Shown here: positions 22,411 through 33,912 of the stretch, in pieces
Layout: every line of letters begins with the position of its first letter
How positions within the stretch are numbered: the stretch's first letter is position 1
Assembly (NCBI GenBank): GCA_023101725.1
Contig: JALJCO010003044.1
Span: 42,851 to 106,850 of the forward strand
Origin: Atherinomorus stipes
Lineage: Eukaryota > Chordata > Actinopteri > Atheriniformes > Atherinidae
Reading direction: 5' to 3'
Length of the DNA stretch: 64,000 nucleotides
The notes under the pieces: generated by a model
Database searches by the model: none
The model's input: the letters and a program-made list of their open reading frames with translations, nothing else
Told to the model about the DNA's origin: nothing
Position numbers and translations under genes: made by a program

Positions 22411-25080
22411 AACTTGATACTGTGATATGATTTTCATTTTTTTTATCATAGCTCTTTTATTTGTTTATCTTTTCAGAACAGCAACAACTCTCTGTCAGTT
22501 TCTGTTGCTTTGAATATGCTATAATAGTCAACTTCTTGTTATATCTGTACTTGCATGTTTTGATGACATCATCTTGCATGTTTTATACAGACTGCAAATA
22601 GTATTCTTGGGATAATTGCATATGTTCACACCATGCATTTTACACTGGCCAAAATGAAGCAAACAAGAAAAAAGAATAAAAATAGAGTAAATAAGGAGAA
22701 CTTGACTTGATTTGTTTTGACCATGACTTAATGGAACTTTGTTAACTATAAATATATTTTTTGTTTATTTAATTAGCTCATTCTTTTATTGGAAGTTATT
22801 TTATTTCCTTCAGTTTGTTTAATTTGTATTTTAACACATTTAAGTACAAACACTGTTTAAAAGTGCTGTCATATAGTAGTTTTACATAGCTTCTAGCCAC
22901 TGTCAGTGACAAACTCAGGATGATATTGTACAGTCTGATTGAAAGGGACATAAAAAATAAACAAATTATATCAGAAACATTATCCAATTACTTCACAGCC
23001 CTCACGACTCTGAAGCATTGCATTGCCCTGGTTCTCCAGTAAAGCTGCACACCAACCAGCAACAGGGAACTGTGGTTGTGGGTAGGCTACCATGCTTAAC
23101 GTGTAATTATTCCTATGTGAATCATGAATTTAGCAAAGGAAGAGCAAAACTCTCCTTTTTAAAGACATAGAATTTTAAACGCATACAGCTAACCACATGA
23201 TTTCACAGCATAAATGTACCCGCGCATGTTGTGGAAAGTAAACAAAACATAAAAATAAAAAAACCTCAGACAAAGACACAATATATTTGACATTGACAGG
23301 AGATGGAGAACAGCATAATATAAATATCTGGCGGAAAGTTTTCATCTTTACTCAGAAAGTTTTATCCCATGATGACCAAAGATTACCAGTTCTTATAATA
23401 ATTCATGTGAATTTGCCTGGAACTGAACTTGTCAGCATGTCCTCCCTCTTCATTGTTGTCTGGAAAGCTCAGTGTTTCCTCACTTCTCTCTGTGAGGCTC
23501 ATATTATACGGGTTATACAGATGTACCCACAAGGCACTGGGAGAGGAAGTGCAACAGCCATGCAGTGATGATGAGGAAGCATGTGTGGGTGTGACGGCGC
23601 TCTGCTGTGGCAGCTCACATTTTATAATATTGAAGGCTTGTTCACAGCGGAGACGCCAGCTTCATTTCCTCCCAAGTGCGCAGGCACGAACTCCAAATCA
23701 TTTTCATTAGATGTGGGAAAGGAAATAAGGAGAAAAACTCACTCCGTTTTCATGCAATTTTGAGATACAGAAGAGGCTGGAATATTGAGTGGTGACATGG
23801 ACTCATTTGTCTGAGATGCCAAAAGAATCATGAAAAAACATAAAATTCCACAAACTAAACTCACTCAAGTTTGAGTACAGCTGAGATTTATTCACATGTA
23901 CACTTCCATTATTTACTCTATTTTGCAAAATATATTTTTTCTTTTAAATTTATTCTGGTGCACTGATTCAGTGTTTTAACAGCACCATGACACAAATATA
24001 ACTTCACTGGATTTTTTTCACCTATATTTGAAATACTGTATAATTAAACACATTTTAGTTATTTTTATTGCCCAATAAAAGATATGGTTCTCAATGAATA
24101 AAAAAAAGTAAATAATTTTCTTCTTCATTTCATGTGTCTTCACAGAATTATCACCTGAGAAAAAAAAAGAAAAAAAGCAATTTTCTTATCTTAAGGAAAA
24201 CAAAACTTTTTATTTTGTGATAATCATCCATTGTAAGAGGTAACCACAAGAAAACCAAAAAGGCTGATTTCTCAAGATAATGAGAAAAATCAATTTTCTA
24301 ATCACATCTGGAGATAACAGCAGTCATAAATAAATATTTGCAGGCTGACTTCACTCTTAGTCTCCTATGTTAAGTCAGTGTTTCTTTGGGGGTTTAATTT
24401 GTTTTTTGTTTTTTTTTTTACTTTTTTGCAAATATAATGTAAAATTTTATTGTTTTGTCATGGAAAAAAGAGAAGCTTTCAGAGAATATTTTAACCTATT
24501 TTAGAAAAGAATTCAGGCTTTCAGAGTCATTGGGGGTTTAGATGAGGTACCACTCTGTTGTTGCAGGTCCTTGAAGACTTTTCTGTTTCCTACCTCTGGA
24601 GCTGGTTATTGACTTCATTTGTAAACTTGATGAAGTGAAGAATAAATGTGTTAACACTGTCCAACCAGGACAGTGTTAAAGCACACTGTGGACATTTGCC
24701 ACATGCTACCCCCCTGGCATTTAAACAAAATAAAGCTATTGTTGTTGTTTTTCTGTTGCAGACAATAACAATCATGAACTTTATCTGATGCTAGTCAAAT
24801 TGTTTTACTACCTGTGAAATCAGAAACCAACAATAGAAACTAATAAAGTAATATTAACTAATACTTAATAGAATATAAATAATGAGGTAAAAAAAATAGC
24901 AGGAACTGAACCAGCATTCACTGGCTAAAGGAACTGGCATTCACTGGTTAAAGGTCCTCTGCAGTTAAAACACTGCCTCATCTTGAGCCTGGGAAGAATT
25001 TTGGCTGTAGCAGCTGACAGATAACCAAAAGAACCACAGCAACATCTTTAATTGTAGCTACAGTAAAACTGAACTCCTAT
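22411..25080. other. Long AT-rich stretch, no gene seen
   Basis: Mostly AT-rich with A and T runs. A 12-bp perfect hairpin (TTAACACTGTCC, 5-nt loop) lies at 24,651-24,679. Open frames at 23,287-23,568 and 23,429-23,710 overlap in different frames with no domain. No element ends recognised. Confidence 0.5.
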
Positions 25081-25088
25081 GTCAGACA
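25081..25088 (+). repeat. hAT target-site duplication, left
   Basis: GTCAGACA; the right copy is GTCAGGCA at 26,526-26,533, one substitution. Confidence 0.8.
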
Positions 25089-25274
25089 TAGGGATGGGTA
25101 CCGAATTTGGTACTTTCATTGGTACCTACCAAATTCCGTTGGTACAAATGCAGGCCAGTCTCTCCTTCGTTGCCCTTGCATTCCACACCTTATTAAACTC
25201 CTTATCACAGCGGAGTTGCCACACTCAAGCTATTGTACTAGACACCATACTTAAACTTGTTACCAAGTTTGGGG

Positions 25275-25350
25275 AAGTGGGTAGCCAAGTGGTTAATGCC
25301 GGGGGCTTTGGTTTGGAAAACCCGGGATTTGGTGGCTATCCCCACTGCGC
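25275..25350 (+). repeat. tRNA-derived SINE head
   Basis: TAGCCAAGTGGTTAATG fits the RNA polymerase III A box. A degenerate B-box-like segment (CCCGGGATTTGGTGG) follows about 40 bases later. This is the layout of a tRNA-derived SINE promoter. The body and tail at 25,850-26,085 may belong to the same or another copy. Confidence 0.5.
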
Positions 25351-25849
25351 CGAATTGCAGTAAAAATGCAAAAGTCTTTTAGAAATTCGCCCTTTCATCA
25401 CTACCAAATCAGGGATTAGCCTCCATGAAACTGCTCATGTCTGAAACCAGGTGCCAAGTTGGAAAGATTCAAAATCATGACCATCTGCGATCCATTGGAA
25501 CAGTGAAACAGTGAACAGCACAACTGGAGGATATGATGTCAGCGTGACAAACACGGCGCCGATCACAACAGCAATAATGGCGGTGCTGATCCACTGTGTC
25601 GTGCTCTTCCAGACAACCCTGGCTTGTTTACAGCTTCTGCACCAAAATGTGCTGCTTTTACAGCAGAGGATTGTGCAACTGCACCATCAACTGCGGGAGC
25701 AAGTCAATATGCATTTTATGTGATACAAGGTGAGCCCTTATCTGTCCATGTGCCACGTCTTGTTCTAGCTTTGGAGTGCTGATTTGTAATCATCATAGCG
25801 CCTGCAACTTCCTTGTTGTATGTACTACAGCGGTTTCGTCGGGATGGTA

Positions 25850-26085
25850 AAGCCTTTGTCACACCTCCACACCTAAACTGGCTTCGGTGTTGTGGGGGCA
25901 AGCCTGAGTCTCCAACGGCACTTAAGTGAACCAATATGGGCCCTTGAGTAAGGCCCTTAAATCCCACCAACTGCTCCGTGGCGACTGTTATTGACAGCCC
26001 ACTGCTTCCTGGTTAATCTAGAGACGGGTTAAAAGCAGTGCCAAATTTCCCAGTCGGGATTAATAAAGTAATTTAATAAAGTTCT
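25850..26085 (+). repeat. SINE body and LINE-like tail
   Basis: GCAAGCCTGAGTCTCCAAC, then CCCTTGAGTAAGGCCCTTAA and CCAACTGCTCC, resembles the core of fish SINEs. The end reads AATTTCCCAGTCGGGATTAA followed by TAAAGTAA, a LINE-type 3' tail like the one at 13,685-13,734. It is embedded in the hAT element, so it inserted after, or was carried by, that element. Confidence 0.55.
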
Positions 26086-26525
26086 CTCTGAGGAAGCTTG
26101 TTTGGTGGATCCAGGTGGGCAAAAACTGTGTGCACCAAGTTAATAATGAACAAGATGCTGGACTTGGTCATTGCATGCAGCAGGCTCACAGCCTCCATCT
26201 GTACCTCTACGGTAAAGGCCACTACAAGATCAGTTAAGTGTCTGAGAGCATTACATTTTTTTCTCATTGATTTATTCTAGCATTAAGTTAACTGTTCACA
26301 TAAATTCACCAAGTTTTGCCCTATGTGTACCCGGATGGCGCCACCACCATATAGCATAAAAACAGTTGGATTTTGCTTTAATATATTGGTTAAGAATTAT
26401 ATGTTGCAAATGAGAAATAAATCTGTTAATCCCATATGAACAAACGCAAAAGTACCAAAATTGGTACCGTTGGGTACCTGAAGTCAGTACCGTATTGGTT
26501 CAAATGTTAAAGGCACCCATCCCTA

Positions 26526-26533
26526 GTCAGGCA
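26526..26533 (+). repeat. hAT target-site duplication, right
   Basis: GTCAGGCA, partner of 25,081-25,088. Confidence 0.8.
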
Positions 26534-28850
26534 GTAAGTGAGGTTCAACGAGTGCTGTTTTAATGGTCTTGTGACCAAATATAGCCAAGAAATGTCTGAT
26601 GGTGTCCAAAACTGAATGATCATCCTGTGTGACTGCTGCAACAGTTAACTGGTCAACTATTTGGAATGTAGCATGGTTTGAGAAGTTGGTCAAAGCAAAA
26701 CTGGTGCCTTGGTGTAAAAGTCTAAATAAGCCTAAACAGTTTAGAAGGAACCCCAGAGGAAATACCAGAAGAATGGCTCCGTGGTGAAAAGCAAAGCAGT
26801 CCACATATTAACACATTCTTTAGCCTGTCGGCTCATAAACCTACTTGACGTTAATGTTTGCTCTTGACAGTCGCACCCTATCATCATCCGGCAGTCTGCA
26901 TACATCAAACATAATGTAGCCAAGTTCACATCACGCCTATTGCACAGTCCAGCTTGCTGTGAACTTTTAATATGGACAAAATTGCACATTATGCAGCATC
27001 TAAAAGCTGCTTCTCGATTTCCACGGGTCACAACTAGGCCATCCAGTGTTAAAAAGGTTGGGATCATTTCATACATCTCAAAGATCAGGTTGATGAGTTG
27101 GTTATATGTTGTTTTTGAACTTATTTTAAACTTTCACAATTTCAGATTTGCAAAATCTGATGCAAGTACTAGCTAGATATAGCACTAGCTGAATGCTAGT
27201 ACTATAGGTGGCCTCTTGTGAAACATGAAATGTATTCTTCAAAAGAAAGTTTTTTCCTGATGCATTCATCTGGAGACCAGAAGCATTTTAGTACATCTCA
27301 TTTTGGAATCAAACTTCTCCATTGTTTCTCTTGCATGACTTACTGAATGATATGTGTATCCGTAATTAGCAGTTTCAGATAGAGAAGAGCCAGTTTTGTC
27401 ATCGCCCACTTAACTGAACCAATCAGGGGGATTTAGTGTCATTAGATCATCCTCTGGAATCACAGTGTCCTCCCAGTGTGGTGTCATAAAAACAGTGAGA
27501 TGGTGGGAATGATAAATAGCAGTTCAAGGAGCTGCTCCACCTTTCCACAGTATTTATGGCAGCAAACATTGAGGACACATGTAGATAAATCTAACAATTA
27601 CCCATCATACTGTAATGGTCCCATATCGGCCTGCAAAGACGGCAAAGTTTCAATTCCCAAACAGAGTTTGGTTTGTGTGCTGCCAACTTTTTACCATCAT
27701 ACTTTGAGGGGACCGAGAAGGGGTCAACATTTCAAGACGTATGAAACGTCTGGAGGTAAAGGCCCTTTTGGGAGCTTCCTTTATGACATGGATGTGAGTA
27801 GAGTATGGGCCAACTCCTATGCTTTCTGATGTCATGCATCTCTATTATGACTGCAGAGGCTTGTGCCATGTTGTTAAGTTTGAGAAAGTATGAGCAGAAA
27901 ATATGTACTGTGTAAAACCAAATAGTGCTGTAATGTGGTAGCTGTATGCAGGTGCAGCAAAGCAGATTTACATGTAAATATCTCAGTTCTGCAGGCTTAT
28001 GTCTGTTCTGCCTGAGCAGGATATTTACAGAAATTGTACTTCCATCAAACATCTTTTCATCCGCAGACTTCTGTCCCAGGGCATTTTTAAGAAAGGTTGT
28101 GACTGTAAAATATAGTTTAATAGTGGCACTTTTATACAGTGGAATCAGTGGACCTATGTTTGGCCCAAAGCATTATTTTTCCTAAAATATGGATGGCTAA
28201 ATCACTGACCTTTTACTTGCCAGAAAATTCTTTTAAAAAGATTTTTCCAACCAAAAGAGACAAGCCAACTTTCCAATCTTAAAAGTTGACACAGCAGCAA
28301 ACAACTGCTTGCTTTATAAAGATGTACAGTTGTACTTGAGTTCAAACTTCTTGGTTTACCTCTAATAGCTGATCTACAGATTTCTGCTACAACACAGCTA
28401 AAATTAGTCCTTCATTAGTCCTTCCTGGATTGTAGACTACACCATTATATCTTTACCAAGAGGGACTGGAATGAATACACATATAATTTTTTTGTGCAGT
28501 ACTAGATTGACTAGATTTGGCTAAAATGGGCATGGTATGAGCATTTTAGGGGAAGTCGACTAGTTAGGCCACCTAAAATCGATTGATTAATCTGCCTTTG
28601 ATAAATATACGATATTCTGCCATAATGTACAAAATATTAGGAGGAGAATATATATTAGCATTGCACATGCAATGTGATTTATGTTCACATGCAATGTAAG
28701 CGCCTGTACTGTATTTAGCATGTCTGAAAGCAGGTATTAACTGCACACAGCTTTAACTTTGTTCATTTGTAGCACTTTTTATGCAAGAAAGCAAAACAAG
28801 AAAGCAGTAAAAAGTGCTTCACATAATTAAAAAACACTTTGGCATAAAAA
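26534..28850. other. Long stretch, no gene seen
   Basis: Open frames such as 27,476-27,829 (117 codons) and 26,741-27,076 on the minus strand have no recognisable domain and no convincing splice pairing. GTCGACTAGTTAGGCCA near 28,556 echoes the one near 1881. Confidence 0.5.
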
Positions 28851-29190
28851 CATCATTTAGACATAGAACCCCAAACCTACAGCCAGCCCCACCCCATTCA
28901 GCCCCTTTAAAACCAAAGTAACAGACTGAAGGAAACATGCCTTGGTACGAGGTGAAGAAATGATACCCCAAGGGTTTGCCCACACCAAGAGCCACCCCCA
29001 CCCCCAACAATCTAGGCCACCACCACAGGAGCTATCCAGACAGGGCCCACGCCACAACTATAAGGCTGCAGCGCTGGGCCCTGACCAGGACAAGGACATC
29101 CACCATGGCAACGACCACACTGTCAAGGGGTAAGTACCGATGTACAGGACCCACAGGACAATCGTACTCGTTCGTTTTTTTTATTCTATT
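28851..29190. other. GC-richer stretch, unidentified
   Basis: C-rich patches (CCACCCCCACCCCC at about 28,992) and GGGCCCACGCCACAAC near 29,043. The base composition differs from the surroundings. It may be an old repeat or a former exon, but I cannot identify it. Confidence 0.35.
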
Positions 29191-29314
29191 AAAGTATTGG
29201 TGAAATGAAGTAGTTTTGCTGCAGGTAATGCCTAGAGGCTGCTCTGTCTCTCCCATTATATGGATGTCGCCGAACAAAATGTCTTTGAAGAGTAAAAGTG
29301 ATAAAGAAATTTTA

Positions 29315-29390
29315 TCCGGAGTAAATGCACGTATAAACTCCTAGAAATAAAGTCCACATGAAAAAAGAGAGTTTCCTTTAATTCTGTTTA
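29315..29390 (-). repeat. Dispersed repeat, inverse copy of 15.9 kb
   Basis: TAAACTCCTAGAAATAAAGT is the inverse of the block at 15,955-15,985. The alignment covers about 50-60 bp. Confidence 0.6.
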
Positions 29391-29488
29391 TTGGGTAAAT
29401 TTAATTTTGCGTACGACATGGTCTCCAACTTTCCTTTGAAAGCAATAGTGCTTGCTAATCCTTTTACATAGTGCTGTTTGCACGTTTT

Positions 29489-29502
29489 GGGGGGGGGGGG
29501 GG
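29489..29502 (+). repeat. Poly-G run
   Basis: Fourteen consecutive G. Confidence 0.9.
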
Positions 29503-29734
29503 TACAGTGCGAAATTTTAGTTTGTGAACCGTGATTGATTACTGCACGTAAAAAACTCTTATGATGCTGTTATTGGAGGAAAAGAGTAGTAGTCGCAGTT
29601 TGCAATGTTTAATTTCTGAAAACATGGCGGAAGGCAATGAAGGCACCCACGTGGACATTTCTCTTGAGATCTTTCCCCCTTTAGAAAGGACAAAGTAGAC
29701 ATTTAGACTCATTTTGGAAATTATTAAAGATACT

Positions 29735-29831
29735 GGATGGTATTTTTGTGATACCGTGATAAAAATGATAACCGTGATAATTTTGGTCACGATAACCGTG
29801 ATATGAAATTTACATATCATTACATCTCTAA
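29735..29831. mobile_element. hAT-like end fragment
   Basis: Repeated ATAACCGTGATA motifs (inverse and direct), ending CATTACATCTCTA, look like the inner and outer end of a fish hAT element (inverse TAGAGATGTAATG). The opposite end was not found. Confidence 0.4.
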
Positions 29832-29918
29832 TTTGCACCCCACATAAATTAGCGCTCTCTATTTGTTCTCTATTTTTTCTTAGTAAATCAGGGCCCAAGA
29901 GTATAGATCCTGGATAAG

Positions 29919-29941
29919 TTAGGGTTAGGGTTAGGGTTAGG
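29919..29941 (+). repeat. Interstitial telomere-like repeat
   Basis: Three full TTAGGG units plus TTAGG in perfect register. Confidence 0.9.
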
Positions 29942-32650
29942 AACGTTTTGCTTTTCTGTATCTATATTTTAACCTTATGGATCAAATGATAATGTGCAAT
30001 GACAAAAGCTTCCATCACTTTAACATATCTACCACTTGTCTCTAGATTTTTCCCCGGCTCTACCAAGTGTTTAAGCATCTCTCAGCATATTGTTTTAGTG
30101 TTAGAGCTTGCAGTTTTAATGTTTTGCTTCACAGCTCCCATGAGTCTAATTTTTAAGGTGCAGAGAACATCTGTTTTAATCAAACAGTGGTTTCAGAACA
30201 GACAGTCAGCAAATCAGCAAGTAAAAAAAAAAAAGGAAAAGGTGAAGTGTGTGGTTCTTGACAATCCAAATCTTCAGTATTTCATAGGAGAAAGAAATTT
30301 GGCTTTAAAGAATTATGTCCCCAGTGCATTGTGAGAATCACTTTTGGAGAAACATTAATGCTCCAAACATAAGTGCATCCTACATCCACGGTGTGAATTA
30401 TGGTGCAACTGTTGGTGGTTAACTCTGAGAGTTATTCCAACGATGGACTTTTATGAACTTGTACAAATCAAACCATATGGTGTACAATAACACACGCTAT
30501 CTGATCTCTTAAAACTTTAAATATGAACAATCTGACAATAATCAGCTTGGTAAAGGAAAGAATAAAAACAGTACACACTCGATCTGGATGCCATATATTC
30601 TGCTGTGGGTGGGCTGCTGGCTTCATGCAAAATTACGTGCGTTTTGCACAGCTGTCACTCACTGTGGACTTATAACACGGCTTTTATAGGTTGATTTTTT
30701 TTAAACTCCCGTCTGGACTGGAGCAAACCACTTCCTGTTTGCCGCAGGCAGGCAAAGTTGATGGATTTTGATCTAGTGTTCTTTGGTTTCACTGTCATTA
30801 TGTGTAAAATACTGGCTATAGTTTTCACATCCAAGAAAAGGAAATGAGCTGTAGCGGTTACCGGTGTTTTAGAGATACAGAGAAGCCACAGAAAACATTA
30901 AACTTCAGTGCAAAGAACCAGAAAGGCGCTAAAAGAAGTAAATATCTTGGGGAAGCTAAAAAAAAAAAAAAAAAATGGAGCCCATCCACAGTTGTTTTTA
31001 CTTTTTAAAATGAATACATGCTGTCAGTCTACACTGCAGTGACTTCCAGGCTGAATTATCTGGAAATATAAGTGATCTACAGAGAACGCATCTTACATTT
31101 GAATGATTTCATAATGTTGCCTCAATCACAACCATGAGATTTGAGATATTTGGGGTTTTCTTTAGTTATGTGCCCCAGCAACTCCTTAGTGAGTTGCACT
31201 AAATTTGGACCAGATTTGTTTCTTTTTGTTCTGAGACAGCTAACCAAGTGAAGATTTAGCACAAGTTTAATAGAGAAGATCTGTTTCCTTTTATCTGCTC
31301 TCATTTCCTGGTGTTTGGGCTTTCCATCTGCTACGTTTCATCACTTCTGTTTCACATGGTTCGGACACACAATTCTATTTATTTTTGCACCAGGATGGCT
31401 TTGGCACAGCTATCCTCTTCCTCACTGTTACCTCTTCTTGATGCCCAGAGAGCCTAATCCGAAGTATTTGCCACCTCTAAACTCTGCTGGTCTGCCATCG
31501 GCTTTAAACTCATCAGAATCCATCATATTGGTTTCTCTCATTCATGTCACCACTCCACTGAGTTGAATCTCTGATATGTAAAGGTTTTAAATTAATTCCT
31601 CATAAGTCAGTACATTATGTTCTGTCCTTTCAAGTCATCTCACATAACAGGAATTGCATTTACAATTGTTTTTAGTTTTTTTTTAAACACCATCAGTTTT
31701 CTCTGTACTTAGGTCAACCTCTCATCCTTGTGCACTATAGTTTTCCTGGTTTTAAACAAAAAAGCCTTGATAAAAAGGTTTATCCCTGGTGAAACTAAGA
31801 TTTTGAGATCACTGAAAATCCAGAAAGAAATAAAGTTTTCATTCTCATTAGTATGACCATGTTTTGTGCTAATTATCATAAATTAGTGAACTTGCATGTC
31901 AAACTGAGCATCAAATAATGAACTTGTATATCAATAGGTTGGCAAGGTTGAATTGTTTCTCAGCATGATTTTACCTTTTGACTAGCTATTTCTATCTCCA
32001 AATCCGAAACTATGGTCCTCAGCCGGTAAAGGGTGAAGTGTCCCCTCCCCTCCGTACCCAGATGGTACAGAAGAAAAGATAACTTGCATACTGTAAGCTA
32101 AGAGACAGTCTGCTGATAGAGCACTTATACAACTTTAAGGTATAGATTACTAAGAATAAACATCAGATGAGCTCCTGTCTACTTCGTATCTCCAGTGGGG
32201 GCTGCAGAGCGGCTACTGGCGCATCAAAACTCTCTATCAGCTGTCAGAGCGATGCTGTGCAGCACTGCACAGGACAGGATTGTGTTGCAGACTTTCTCCT
32301 AGTCTAAAGCAGAGTTTCATCCCGCTGCTCCGTCACATCTCCACCTGCCTTCCTGCAGCCCGAAGTAGCGCTCCACCTTGGCACGTGCACGTGTGTGCGT
32401 ACTGATGCCTACCTGCGCTCCTGCTCTTTGGCAGGTTTACCAGGGTGATGAGATGCATGAAGAGTCCAAAACACTTGTCTCCCAGAACTACATGTTAATG
32501 ATTTTAATAATTTGTTGAGATAAATGGAGGAATAAAATTCAGTTACAGCTATTTTTGTAATTTTGGGAATACATTCTACATTCTTTTTTCCCTCTTTCGT
32601 TTTCTTTACAAATGGGTTCATTCTTAGTGCTGGATATGTGAATACTTATT
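29942..32650. other. Long stretch, no gene seen
   Basis: A poly-A run lies near 30,960-30,975. 32,160-32,440 is GC-richer, with several CpG (for example GCGATGCTGTGCAGC and GCACGTGCACGTGTG), and could be a regulatory region or old exon. The 111-codon frame at 29,999-30,334 contains WFQNR by apparent chance. No gene is supported. Confidence 0.45.
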
Positions 32651-32655
32651 ATTAA

Positions 32656-33094
32656 AGGTAGAGTCTGATGTTTCCCCCTGAAAATAAACGTTAGACTTGT
32701 GCAATGAAATCTGTCTCAAGCCGTGCCTTTGGGACTCTGCTCGCATGCAGTGGTGCCTTTGAATGCAACTCTCTCTCCCCCTGCCTGTAATTTGCTCTTT
32801 AGCTTTGTTCTGTTGCCAGCCAGTTTGAGCCAGTCACTCAAACTGTTGAAGGAAAAACAAAAGAAAGAGAGTAAAACGGCAGATGCACCGAAGAAAAGGT
32901 AAGAGCTTTTGATAATGCAAGTTGGAAAACCAGGGTTAATGTTGGTTTGGCTTTTACCTGCTTCTGAGCACTGAAGGAGAGGCTTGAAGCTGAACAGGCT
33001 GAAGAATGAGGCGGCCATTAGCCTGAGAGGGAGGGGCGCTCAGTTTGAATACTGTTTGCAAACAGAAACGGTGGGGGGACTTCGGACTCTACCT
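32656..33094. mobile_element. TTAA MITE, family copy A
   Basis: TTAA at 32,652-32,655 and 33,095-33,098 flanks 439 bp starting AGGTAGAGTCTGATG and ending CGGACTCTACCT. It aligns throughout with 54,078-54,613 (for example AATAAACGTTAGACTTG, GATGCACCGAAGAAAAGGTA and GAGGCGGCCATTAGCCTGAG in both). Relative to that copy it lacks about 100 bp in the middle. TTAA duplication suggests piggyBac or Kolobok. No transposase. Confidence 0.85.
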
Positions 33095-33159
33095 TTAAAT
33101 GACGGTTTTTGGTTTGATTAATAAATATTTTCATGTTCTGCTGTGCAAACCCTCAATGA

Positions 33160-33303
33160 CTCAAACTTGCGTACACAAATTCAGAGCTGTCGTGAGATTT
33201 GATCGTATCCTACAATCACGTCCAAATTGATAAACACAAGTCTTGCATGGCAATGGCCGTACGTGCAGATTTTTGTCGTATGATCGTTTGATAAATGAGG
33301 GCC
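33160..33303. mobile_element. DNA transposon end fragment
   Basis: TGATCGTTTGATAAATGAGGGCC near 33,280-33,303 resembles an inverse terminus GGCCCTCATTTATCAAACG known from fish repeats. No left end identified. Confidence 0.3.
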
Positions 33304-33417
33304 ATTTTGTTTTCTCCCCATGTTAACAATTGGCTTTAATTAGAAATAAAACACATTCTCTGCTCGGGATTTAACTACCTTTCTTTGCATACTGCCTACT
33401 TAGTTTAAGGCTGGATT

Positions 33418-33909
33418 ATACTTGCAGCTGGCAACGAGTATGCGTACGCGTCTTAGCACTCACGCGTCCCCAATGTTCCTACTGCATATAGGTCACAGGC
33501 GACGGGAGGTAATCCGCTATGGTGCAATATTGACTAAAGCATGAACACAAAGTCAAAGGTAAACACGATGGCTAGTTGTCTTGAAGAGTGTTTTTTGGAC
33601 CTTGTCCGTAACTACTGGCATTTATGTGATTTTTCTGCGCAGTGATATACATGTGTGCCTTTATAGCTGGCAATGGAAGGGAACTGTTTTGGACCTCGAT
33701 CACTCACGTATGCCCTGTTAATACAATCTGACCAGTGGTCAGATTGTATTCACTTTTTATAATTTCAATGTCCTAGCACTGTGTGCGGCTCCTAGCATAG
33801 ATCTCCAGTATCAAACATTTTGGCTGAGACATCATCCAGCAAGTATACTCACAGACGACGCAGACCGCTTGCGTGAACGTTTGCGTACACACCAAGTATA
33901 TCCCAGCCC
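33418..33909. mobile_element. PIF/Harbinger-like MITE, TSD TTA
   Basis: Left end AGGCTGGATTATACTTG against the inverse right end GGGCTGGGATATACTTGG. TTA lies directly outside both (33,415-33,417 and 33,910-33,912). Inner ends share TGCGTACGC-type motifs. A perfect 14-bp hairpin (AATACAATCTGACC, loop AGT) lies at 33,720-33,750. No transposase frame. Confidence 0.65.
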
Positions 33910-33912
33910 TTA

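Larger units (their letters stand above)
25089..26525. mobile_element. 1.44-kb non-autonomous hAT element
   Basis: It begins TAGGGATGGGTACCGAATTT and ends with an inverse terminus (AAAGGCACCCATCCCTA). GGTACC/TTGGTAC motifs are repeated near both ends. An 8-bp duplication (GTCAGACA/GTCAGGCA) flanks it. This is the common fish hAT terminus reading TAGGGATGGGTACCGA. The interior is largely SINE-like sequence and has no transposase. Confidence 0.85.

Noticed and set aside
27476..27829. 117-codon frame as a host exon
   Set aside because: No resemblance to a known domain, ordinary length for chance in this composition, and no supporting splice pattern.
29999..30334. Open frame of 111 codons containing IKQWFQNRQ, like a homeodomain third helix
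   Set aside because: Only the five residues WFQNR match. The first and second helices are absent, and the following residues are set by a poly-A run. Chance is likelier.
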